Origin: Hoylesella buccalis ATCC 35310
GTDB taxonomy: Bacteria > Bacteroidota > Bacteroidia > Bacteroidales > Bacteroidaceae
Direction of reading: 5' to 3'
Length of the DNA stretch: 64,000 nucleotides
NCBI RefSeq assembly: GCF_025151385.1
Contig: NZ_CP102287.1
Coordinates: 1,054,001 to 1,118,000, forward strand
The translations under genes and the position numbers were made by a program. The notes below the pieces were generated by a model. It saw nothing but the letters and a program-made list of their open reading frames with translations. It searched no databases and was not told where the DNA came from. Shown piece after piece: positions 34,647 through 42,786 of the stretch. Positions within the stretch are counted from its first letter, which is position 1; each line of letters begins with the position of its first letter.

Positions 34647-37600
34647 TTAAAAGGATAATTGAATACCGCAAGAAACAGACTTGAACACAGGAGTTCCTGT
34701 TCCCGTACGTGATAGATTGTATGAACTGCTAAACATAGAGTATCCAGAAATGGCTTCAGGATCAATTGGCAAACCTCTCAACTTGTCAAAGGTGAAGAAA
34801 TTCTCTAACGACAGATATACTCTTGCTTTAGTTAAATATAAACTCGATAGTAAATTCTTGGGTAAAGAATATCCCATGTTGATGTTCTTAATTCTCAGGT
34901 ATGCCATGTTCAAGAGATACTTGCTTTGAACTTGCATGCCGAAGCCAGAGTTTGAACCACCTAAATCCCAAGCTCTTGGATAGAATGCGTCTGTGCGTTC
35001 AGGCGTCCAATATTCTGTTGCAAATGTTTTTGGCATAGCGCCTTCCTTGGCAAAAAATCCTGGAATGGCCAACTGACCACTACCCCAGATCTTACGCTTG
35101 CCAATGCCTTGGCAGAAGATGGAAAAGTCGAAACCTTTATAATCCAATCCTAACCTGAAACTGTATTCATAACGCGGTGTAGAGTTTCCTATAACCGTTA
35201 AATCACCATGATCTCCGTTGGTTGCGGCACCTGGAGTAATGTAACCATCATGATCCAAATCGACAAATTTGACGTCACCAGGGGCAAACATCAACTTATC
35301 TCCGTTTTCATAATGTACCTGATAAACTGGATATTTGGTTGATTGCTGGTTGGTTTTGCGTAATGTACCTTTATAAATTACGTTCGTTTTAACAAGATTT
35401 CCATCTGTATCATAAACGAAATCATCTTTTTGGAACAAACGATCCGTTACCAATCCATAGATGTCACCATAACGTCTACCTGTTGAATAGGAGTTATAAA
35501 CTGAACGATTTTCCCAAGGAATCAAGTGATCTGCACCTTTCGTAATGTCAGTATAAGAATCGGAAATCATGGCTGTCATATTAATACCTAAGCCATTTTC
35601 AAACCGGTGCCTATAATCTAATGACAATTCCCAACCTCTGGTTCTCAAGTCTCCATAGTTACCTTGTGGAGCACCAGTTCCCAATGTAACGGGAAGACTT
35701 TCTCCAGGTATGATCATATCCTTCGTATAACGCTGGAACCAATCAAAAGTTAGTCCTAACTCATTTTTAAAGAAGCGCAAATCTACACCGAAATCCAATG
35801 TTTCAATTCGCTGCCACGAAATATCATAATCGATAATTGATGGTGTTCCATAGTACTTTCTCTTGCTGCTTTCAACTCCTAACCAATTAGAATCTCCATC
35901 ACTAAGAATTGATTTGTAGAGCGTGTTAGGAACTGTCTGATCGCCGATGCTACCCCATGAAGCTCTCAACTTTCCGAAAGAGAAAACTTTGGAAATCGAT
36001 TCCATGAAGGCTTCGTTACTAAACACCCATCCTGCAGAGAAAGAGGGGAACCATTCCCATCTTAAATGACTGGGGAATTTTGATGAACCATCGCGGCGAA
36101 TGTTGCCCTCCAAAAGATATCTGTCTGCAAAATTATAGTTAACACGTCCGAAGAAGCCCATCTGACCTTCCCAAAATCGGTCACCTGATATAAATTGATC
36201 GCCGGTGGCCAATGGAAACTGTGGATTCTCCAAATCAATCAAATCGTTTTTCTGTCCTTGTATCCATCTGCTCTTACTTGTAACCGCATTCATACCAGCC
36301 ATGAACTTAAACGCATGTTCTTTCTCCTGATCCAGATACAAATTATAAGTTGTGTAAGCATTAACTGTATTTCTATTCACAAACCGGTTATAATCCCTGA
36401 CATGAGATGCTGTGTTGTTAGAGAAATATTTCTGCAGCGGGAACGTATAGGCTCTCATCGTTCCGTCAGGAGAAACATTGCCGTTTTCATCCACAAATAC
36501 AGGTTTTCCATCAACAAACAATTCTGAAGGGCTGTACCACGTTTGCCCTGCTTCATATTGCATGACAGAAGAATTACGCTCCTGCATTTGATGATCGTAA
36601 GTATAATCGAATTTAAGATCCCAATCTTTGGTAAAATTAACGGTAAAGCCCAAATTGATGTTATAATACTTATTTTCAAAATTGTCGGTATTAGAGGCAC
36701 CAATTTCATAGGCAGCCTCACGCAAATTGTGACCATTTTCGGTAACACCAATTGGCATCAATGCACTCCATCTATATAAATAAAGCCATGGGTCGGCTGT
36801 TGTAGTTCCCACGCCGGGATATCGTTTATTACGATCCGAATAGATAGAACTTGCTCTAATCGACAGATATTTGTTGATTTCCGAGTTTATACTTATCGAA
36901 GCATTGTAACGTTTGAAATCATCAATTTTTGCAGCTCTCGACATTCCGTTCTGTCCTAAATAGCCTAATCCTATGTTATAAGACGTTTTACCTGATTTGC
37001 CCGAAAAGGATAGATTATGTGATTGTGTCGGAGCCCAGGGACGAATCATGGCTTTTACACCATCGTAAATACGGTATCCGTATTTGTTTACACCGTCAAA
37101 CATCCAGTCGCGACCATACACAACCGGATCATTCCAGTTAACAGAACCGCCATATTTTTCCTGCCATTGCAATATCTTTTCAAAACTCTCATCATTGACA
37201 CGCCAAAAACCTCCGGCAGGCATTGTACCTTGACGGTTCTTGTGTGCATCAAGAGTGTACCTCAAACCATCGATTCCTCCCATTTCAATTTTCTTCGCTG
37301 GGTCTTGCCAAGAGAAGTTATTCGAATAATTTACTTCAAACTTGTCTTTCTTGGTACCACTCTTGGTCGTAATTAAAACTACACCGAAAGCTGCTTTAGA
37401 ACCATAAATAGAAGCTGAAGCGGCATCTTTTAACACCGAAATCGATTCAATATCATCAGGATTCACCAGCTGAATACTTGGAATCTCTACATTATCTAAT
37501 AAGATAAGCGGATTACTCGATCCTAAAATAGAACCTATTTGTCCACGAATCTTAATCAAAGGATCCGAACCAACTTCACCGGTTGGTATTCTAATATTCA

Positions 37601-38090
37601 ACCCCGGAACCGCTCCTTGCAATCCTCGACCAACATCGGCTATAGGACGACTGCTCAGAGATTTGTCAAGATCAACACTGGCCACAGCGCCCGTCAAGTT
37701 GGCTTTTTTCTGAGTACCATAACCCACTACGACTACTTCTGAAAGCTGTCCGGCATCTTCCTCAAGCTTTACTTGCATGTTGTCACTTGCTCGAAGCGTT
37801 ACCGTCTTGTACCCTACGTAAGAAATTTGAATTTGAGTACCAGCATTCACAGAAAGTGTAAAACGACCGTTTAAATCCGTAATCGTACCTGACGACGTTT
37901 TACCAACCACAACAACCGTGGCACCCACAATAGGTTCGCCATGGGCATCAACTACGATACCACGAACGGCTTGCTGTTGCATCATCACACCAGGCAAGTT
38001 CCAATCACTTGCTGATGCCAGCATCGGTTGGGACGCAAAAGCACTACCTGCGACCGTAAGTATCGCACATAGATAATTTTTTGTTTTCAT
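34647..38090 (-). CDS. SusC-like TonB-dependent outer-membrane transporter
   Basis: At 1147 aa it is of normal SusC length. It has a signal peptide (1-27), a carboxypeptidase-D-like beta domain (about 40-115, RGIVVDAHGEPIVGATVVVV), the TonB box/plug start (SEVVVVGYGTQKKANLTGAV, about 118-137), the plug (PLILLDNVEI, DIESISVLKDAASASIYGSK) and a C-terminal barrel ending in Phe (CGIQLSF). With SusD it would import oligosaccharides. It is the first gene of the PUL, with a consensus promoter upstream; gene neighbours suggest murein-derived glycans as substrate. Confidence 0.95.
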   Translation of the reverse strand: MKTKNYLCAILTVAGSAFASQPMLASASDWNLPGVMMQQQAVRGIVVDAHGEPIVGATVVVVGKTSSGTITDLNGRFTLSVNAGTQIQISYVGYKTVTLRASDNMQVKLEEDAGQLSEVVVVGYGTQKKANLTGAVASVDLDKSLSSRPIADVGRGLQGAVPGLNIRIPTGEVGSDPLIKIRGQIGSILGSSNPLILLDNVEIPSIQLVNPDDIESISVLKDAASASIYGSKAAFGVVLITTKSGTKKDKFEVNYSNNFSWQDPAKKIEMGGIDGLRYTLDAHKNRQGTMPAGGFWRVNDESFEKILQWQEKYGGSVNWNDPVVYGRDWMFDGVNKYGYRIYDGVKAMIRPWAPTQSHNLSFSGKSGKTSYNIGLGYLGQNGMSRAAKIDDFKRYNASISINSEINKYLSIRASSIYSDRNKRYPGVGTTTADPWLYLYRWSALMPIGVTENGHNLREAAYEIGASNTDNFENKYYNINLGFTVNFTKDWDLKFDYTYDHQMQERNSSVMQYEAGQTWYSPSELFVDGKPVFVDENGNVSPDGTMRAYTFPLQKYFSNNTASHVRDYNRFVNRNTVNAYTTYNLYLDQEKEHAFKFMAGMNAVTSKSRWIQGQKNDLIDLENPQFPLATGDQFISGDRFWEGQMGFFGRVNYNFADRYLLEGNIRRDGSSKFPSHLRWEWFPSFSAGWVFSNEAFMESISKVFSFGKLRASWGSIGDQTVPNTLYKSILSDGDSNWLGVESSKRKYYGTPSIIDYDISWQRIETLDFGVDLRFFKNELGLTFDWFQRYTKDMIIPGESLPVTLGTGAPQGNYGDLRTRGWELSLDYRHRFENGLGINMTAMISDSYTDITKGADHLIPWENRSVYNSYSTGRRYGDIYGLVTDRLFQKDDFVYDTDGNLVKTNVIYKGTLRKTNQQSTKYPVYQVHYENGDKLMFAPGDVKFVDLDHDGYITPGAATNGDHGDLTVIGNSTPRYEYSFRLGLDYKGFDFSIFCQGIGKRKIWGSGQLAIPGFFAKEGAMPKTFATEYWTPERTDAFYPRAWDLGGSNSGFGMQVQSKYLLNMAYLRIKNINMGYSLPKNLLSSLYLTKARVYLSLENFFTFDKLRGLPIDPEAISGYSMFSSSYNLSRTGTGTPVFKSVSCGIQLSF

Positions 38091-38474
38091 AGACCCAAAA
38101 TTTAAGTTAATAATATATTTCTACTTGAATATTGTTTGCAAAAAAAAGGTTTTAGCTTAGAAGTGGTAGAGTGGTTAATCTGGCTCACCTAATCATAGTA
38201 ATTACTTCTGCGGCACAAATATAGCGATATATCATTAAAATACAAACTTTATTTAGATTAATTTATGTTTCTAACTTGCAAATAATGTTTAATTTTACAC
38301 TAAAAGGGCAGGACAATACACCTAATTCTTCATGAACAGGTGTTTACTTGTCAATATAAATGACAAAAAAAAGCTACTTACAAATTGATGAAATAGAAAA
38401 AAACGATAGGCAAACATGCGACAATCATTCCCTACGAATGCAATGTAAAAGGCTCATTTGAGCAATAACATGGA
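38091..38474. other. Intergenic region and leader upstream of susC
   Basis: No gene is seen. Apart from the promoter it contains about 120 bp of leader and AT-rich DNA. Copy B of the duplicated segment begins at 38475. Confidence 0.55.
38216..38246 (-). promoter_or_regulatory. Consensus promoter of the susC PUL operon
   Basis: On the minus strand TTTG (38243-38246) and TATATTTG (38216-38223) are exactly 19 bp apart, a full match to TTTG-N19-TAnnTTTG. The predicted transcript has a leader of about 120 nt before susC, room for post-transcriptional control. Confidence 0.75.
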
Positions 38475-39850
38475 GTAAAGGTGGTTATCAACATGCTTTT
38501 GTCAGGTAAAGTACATGGGTTAAGAGCCTTATAGCATGCTGTTAAGGCGGCTAAAAGCATGCTTTAAACGTGAAATCAAACGAACATGAGGTGCAGAAGA
38601 AACGCACAAAACCCGTAACCACCTGTCTATCAAGAGAGAACGTTTTTGCTCCATATTTTCATTATTTGAAAGATACGGAGCGTTGCTGACAAATATGCGA
38701 AATATAAAGAGGTGTTTGTCAAGAAAAATGTCAACACGAGAACGGGAAGTGTGACTTTTCTTTGTAACCAAATAGATAGTCCAATCAACAGGATGCATCA
38801 AGTTCCCTATTCAGACAACAGATGTGTGGCATGGTATTTCATCAGTCCCTCAATAATATGGTCACTAACCATTTCAGGCTCAAAACCTGCCTCACGACAA
38901 ACTGCTCGCAACAAGGGCGCAAAGGTCACGGCCGTTTTTCCTGTAAAATACACGGGATATTGATGGTACGCATACTGGAACAAGTTGCGCGTTAAGAATC
39001 GTTTAAAATTATCAGTCACCAGATCTCGCACATATTCCGTGTGCTGATAATCGGTCAAAAAGGTTGCTATCGAGGATAAATAATAATGTGGAAGTGGCTT
39101 GTCGTAAACAGTGCGCATCACTTCATGGGCTGTCGTTTGACGCTTAAAATAAAAAGACGAAATCAGTTCAGAAGGTGCCAACTCTTTCAATACATCCGAC
39201 AGAAAAGCGCGCCCAATAGAAGATGCGCTGCCTTCATCTCCCAAGATATAACCACCGGCACGCACATTCTTAACGATGTGAGCACCATCATAGAAGCATG
39301 AGTTGGATCCCGTGCCCAAAATACACACGATACCAGCCGAATCTATGCACATCGAACGGGTGGCACCCAGCAAGTCGCTCTCCACCGTGACCGGCGTCTT
39401 GAACTGTGCTACCAAGGAATGACCCACCATTCTCTTCCTATCCTCACCATTACAACCGGCCCCATAAAAATAAACGTGTCCCAACTTTCGCTTGAAGTAG
39501 GCTTCGCCCAAACCCAAACGAATGCTCCTGCTCATCTCTCTGCGAGTTTGAAAATACGGATTCAGGCCTTCGGTTTTTTGCAAATCAACCAACTCATCTT
39601 GCTCAACAAAAGCCCATTCTGTTTGATCAGAACCGCTCACTGCAATCAAATTCATCGTGCTTTTACTTAGTTTGCTACATGAAGTCGCAAAGTTACAAAG
39701 ATTTTTTCAATTTTCTTTCACCATCATTCTTCTTGATGAAAAAGATGAGGAGAACACCCACTTTTTATTCTTCGGCGAACAATCCCCATTGCCATTCAGC
39801 TGTTCAATCACAAACAAGAGACTGCCGTGGAATAAAAACAAAGGCTAATA
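38475..39850. repeat. ~1.38-kb direct repeat, copy B
   Basis: Matches 23303-24685 in the same orientation, 15.17 kb apart, so the two copies enclose the whole six-gene PUL. The left boundary of both copies is GTAAAGGTGG; the right ends fade gradually. Bases 38475-38806 are the non-coding flank. Confidence 0.88.
38807..39655 (-). CDS. BadF/BadG-type kinase-like protein, copy B
   Basis: The 282 residues differ from copy A at only seven positions (D/N, I/M, H/Q, T/A, R/S, Q/E, V/A), all outside the nucleotide motifs. It has the same altered phosphate-1 motif (AVSGSDQTEW) and intact ILGTGSNSCFYDG and ILGDEGSASSIGR motifs. Retention of both reading frames while the flanks drift suggests selection on the protein. 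It lies upstream of susC on the same strand, and its start codon is divergent from the NamZ operon, 463 bp away. It may be a sugar sensor, a weak kinase or a recently duplicated scavenging enzyme. Confidence 0.85.
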   Translation of the reverse strand: MNLIAVSGSDQTEWAFVEQDELVDLQKTEGLNPYFQTRREMSRSIRLGLGEAYFKRKLGHVYFYGAGCNGEDRKRMVGHSLVAQFKTPVTVESDLLGATRSMCIDSAGIVCILGTGSNSCFYDGAHIVKNVRAGGYILGDEGSASSIGRAFLSDVLKELAPSELISSFYFKRQTTAHEVMRTVYDKPLPHYYLSSIATFLTDYQHTEYVRDLVTDNFKRFLTRNLFQYAYHQYPVYFTGKTAVTFAPLLRAVCREAGFEPEMVSDHIIEGLMKYHATHLLSE

Positions 39851-40118
39851 GGAATTGACTTGAGAGTAAAACACGAATTCAACAAGCGAACAAATGACAT
39901 GGTTCCATCATCATGAAACAGAGGAAATTAGGGGCAATCCGTGATTATTTCCAATCGCTCCACTTGTTGTTTGCAAAACCACAGAAACCCTTTCGGAACG
40001 GTGCTCATTTGGTATCAAGCGTTAAATCATACAAATAATAGTGAATATTCTTGATTTTATATTTCTAATTCTAAAAAAATAACCTATCTTTGCTCATAAC
40101 TAAAAATCAACATAGTAC
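39656..40118. other. Divergent intergenic region between BadF-B and the NamZ operon
   Basis: The left 195 bp belong to the duplicated segment. A TAACTTTG -7 box for the BadF gene lies at 39688-39695 (minus) and the NamZ promoter at 40062-40092 (plus). No gene is seen; this is the likely control region for the plus-strand operon. Confidence 0.55.
40062..40092 (+). promoter_or_regulatory. Promoter of the NamZ-MurQ operon
   Basis: TATCTTTG at 40085-40092 has TTTC (3 of 4 bases of TTTG) exactly 19 bp upstream at 40062-40065. It lies 26 bp before the first start codon. Confidence 0.6.
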
Positions 40119-41288
40119 ATGAAAAAACTGATTGCCCTACTGCTGCTTTTAGGCACTTTCAGCACCACCAGCTGGTGCTCAACATCACACGTCGTTACCG
40201 GAGCGGAGCAAACTCATCTTTACTTCCCGCTTCTAAAGGGTAAAAAAATCGTTTTGTTCTCCAACCATACCGGCATGGTGGGCAATCAACACTTGCTGGA
40301 TATCATGGTCAACTACCGAATGAAGGTCATTGGCGTGATATCGCCCGAGCACGGATTCAGGGGAACAGCCGATGCTGGTGAGCATGTCACCAACTCTGTG
40401 GACGCGCAAACAGGCGTGCCAATCTATTCGTTGTACAACGGAAAGAAGGGAAAATCGAGCCTGCAAGTTCTCAAAAGTGCCGACATCTTGGTGGTGGACA
40501 TACAAGACGTAGGACTGCGGTTCTACACCTATTATATATCCATGCTCAAGCTCATGGATGCCTGTGCGGAAGTAAAGACACCGGTACTGGTTTTAGACCG
40601 TCCCAATCCGAATGGCTTTTATGTAGACGGCCCCATCCTAGACATGAAGTACAAATCGGGCGTGGGTGCCCTACCCATCCCCATCGTACACGGAATGACC
40701 TTGGGTGAGCTGGCGCGAATGATCAACGGAGAAGGGTGGCTGAGCAACCACCGCCAATGCAAACTCACCGTCATCCCCTGCAAGAACTACACGCACCAGA
40801 CACGGTATGAGCTACCCATCCCACCTTCGCCCAACCTTCCCAACATGCAGGCGGTGTATCTCTATCCAAGCACATGTTTCTTCGAGGGAACGAATGTGAG
40901 TCTGGGGCGAGGCACATCAAAGCCTTTTCAGCAGTATGGGCATCCTGACATGACAGGGTACGGCTACAGCTTCACGCCGCAAAGCGTGGCTGGTGCCAAG
41001 AATCCGCCACAATTAGGGAAGACGTGTCATGGCGTTGACTTGAGCAACGCAGACACCGCACTCATACAGCGGCGAGGAATAGACCTGTCGTATGTCATCA
41101 ATGCATACCGCAACCTAAACATTGGCAGCAAGTTCTTCACGCCTTTCTTTGAAAAGCTAACAGGCGTAGGCTACATCAGAGAGATGATCATGAGTGGCTG
41201 TGACGCTGATACGATTAAAGCTAAGTGGCAGAAAGACGTTGAACAATTTAACCAACAACGGCGGCCCTATCTACTTTACCAAGAATAA
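40119..41288 (+). CDS. namZ: Exo-beta-N-acetylmuramidase NamZ-like (DUF1343), first copy
   Basis: This 389-aa protein has a signal peptide (LIALLLLLGTFSTTSWCS) and the DUF1343/NamZ fold. The conserved motifs are IVLFSNHTGMVG, VISPEHGFRGTADAGEH (putative catalytic Glu), ILVVDIQDVGLRFYTYY, LVLDRPNPNGFYVDGP and LYPSTCFFEGTNVSLGRGT. B. subtilis NamZ (YbbC), same family, releases MurNAc from non-reducing ends of glycan pieces. The signal peptide puts it in the periplasm. It is the first gene of an 11-gene operon, with 28 bp to the next gene. Confidence 0.92.
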   Translation: MKKLIALLLLLGTFSTTSWCSTSHVVTGAEQTHLYFPLLKGKKIVLFSNHTGMVGNQHLLDIMVNYRMKVIGVISPEHGFRGTADAGEHVTNSVDAQTGVPIYSLYNGKKGKSSLQVLKSADILVVDIQDVGLRFYTYYISMLKLMDACAEVKTPVLVLDRPNPNGFYVDGPILDMKYKSGVGALPIPIVHGMTLGELARMINGEGWLSNHRQCKLTVIPCKNYTHQTRYELPIPPSPNLPNMQAVYLYPSTCFFEGTNVSLGRGTSKPFQQYGHPDMTGYGYSFTPQSVAGAKNPPQLGKTCHGVDLSNADTALIQRRGIDLSYVINAYRNLNIGSKFFTPFFEKLTGVGYIREMIMSGCDADTIKAKWQKDVEQFNQQRRPYLLYQE

Positions 41289-41316
41289 GCGAATGAACTA
41301 AAACCATCCTTTCCAC

Positions 41317-42753
41317 ATGAACGCCATCATCATTCTCATCACCGTAGGTATCTATTTCATCCTACAACTCGCCGTGTCGTTTAGAAAATCAACGACAGCT
41401 AACTCCGATTTCTTCTCGGGCAGTCGACAATCTAAATGGTATATTGTTGCCTTTGCCATGATTGGTGCCAGCATTTCGGGTGTGACCTACGTGTCGGTTC
41501 CTGGCATGGTGAACAAGAGTGGGTTTGGCTATTTGCAATTAGTCTTGGGGTTTATCGTCGGCCAACTCATCATCGCCTTTGTCTTAACCCCACTGTTTTA
41601 TCGCATGAAGCTCACCTCGGTGTACGAATATCTGAGCAACCGATTCGGCTTGAAGGCTTACCATACGGGAGCGTGGTTCTTCTTCATCAGTAAGATGTTG
41701 GGAGCTGCGGTGCGCCTGTTCCTGGTGTGTTTTATCCTACAGATGCTGGCTTTCGACCCGCTGGGCATTCCGTTCATTGTCAATGTTTTCATCTCTGTGG
41801 GCTTCGTATGGCTGTACACGCATCGCGGAGGGGTAAAATCGGTGATTTGGGCAGATGTCATCAAAACCTGTTGTTTAATCATTTCGGTGGCACTCTGTAT
41901 TTACTTCATCGCCCGAGACATGGGGCTTTCGCTTAGCGGAACTTTCCATGCGATTGGACAAAGCAGCATGAGCAAAATGTTGTTTTTTGATGATCCCAAC
42001 GATAAGCAGTTTTTCTTCAAGCAATTCTTGGCGGGCATCTTCACGATGATTGCCACCAACGGACTTGACCAAGATATGATGCAACGCAACTTGAGTTGTC
42101 GCAACAGCAGGGAATCACAAAAGAACATGATTTTCAGCATCATTCTTCAGTTTTTCGTGGTTTCCGCTTTCTTGATGCTTGGTGTGCTGCTGTACCTCTT
42201 CGCAGCACAGCATGGAATGTCAGAAACAGGCGACAAACTGTTCCCAGCCATCGCCACAGGGCCCTATCTCCCCATGATTGTCGGCATCTTATTCATTGTT
42301 GGTCTGGCATCATCGGCCTACAATGCTGCCGGAGCAGCCCTGACAGCACTCACCACCTCGTTCACAATCGACATCCTTGGTGGCCACTCGCTGAGCGAGA
42401 ACCGTGTGAAACGCATGCGTCAACGTGTACACCTTGGAATGGCCATCCTGATGGGTGTGGTTATCATCGCCATCAACATCCTGAACAGCACCAGTGTGGT
42501 AGATGCCGTCTACACCCTTGCCAGCTACACCTACGGTCCCCTCTTAGGAATGTTCGCCTTTGGCATCATCATGAAACAACAAGTACACGACCGCTATGTG
42601 CCATGGGTAGCTATCGCTGCACCTGTGCTGTGTTTGATATTAGACAAACACTCCATGCAATGGTTCAATGGCTATCAGTTTAGCTACGAGATACTTATTT
42701 TCAACGCATTGTTTACCTTCTTAGGACTATGCTTGTTGATTCGACGAAAATAA
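41317..42753 (+). CDS. Sodium:solute symporter, putative MurNAc transporter
   Basis: This 478-aa protein of the SSS family has about 13 membrane segments starting at residue 3. Family marks are FFSGSRQSKWYIVAFAMIGA (TM1/TM2 region), GVTYVSVPGM, YEYLSNRFGLKAY and ILFIVGLASSAYNAAGAALTALTTSFTIDI. The T. forsythia murTKQ cluster places an inner-membrane MurNAc transporter beside kinase and etherase genes, so MurNAc uptake is the likely role; the substrate is inferred from context. Confidence 0.85.
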   Translation: MNAIIILITVGIYFILQLAVSFRKSTTANSDFFSGSRQSKWYIVAFAMIGASISGVTYVSVPGMVNKSGFGYLQLVLGFIVGQLIIAFVLTPLFYRMKLTSVYEYLSNRFGLKAYHTGAWFFFISKMLGAAVRLFLVCFILQMLAFDPLGIPFIVNVFISVGFVWLYTHRGGVKSVIWADVIKTCCLIISVALCIYFIARDMGLSLSGTFHAIGQSSMSKMLFFDDPNDKQFFFKQFLAGIFTMIATNGLDQDMMQRNLSCRNSRESQKNMIFSIILQFFVVSAFLMLGVLLYLFAAQHGMSETGDKLFPAIATGPYLPMIVGILFIVGLASSAYNAAGAALTALTTSFTIDILGGHSLSENRVKRMRQRVHLGMAILMGVVIIAINILNSTSVVDAVYTLASYTYGPLLGMFAFGIIMKQQVHDRYVPWVAIAAPVLCLILDKHSMQWFNGYQFSYEILIFNALFTFLGLCLLIRRK

Positions 42754-42786
42754 CGACAAAATAAACCCAAACAATCGTTCATCTAT

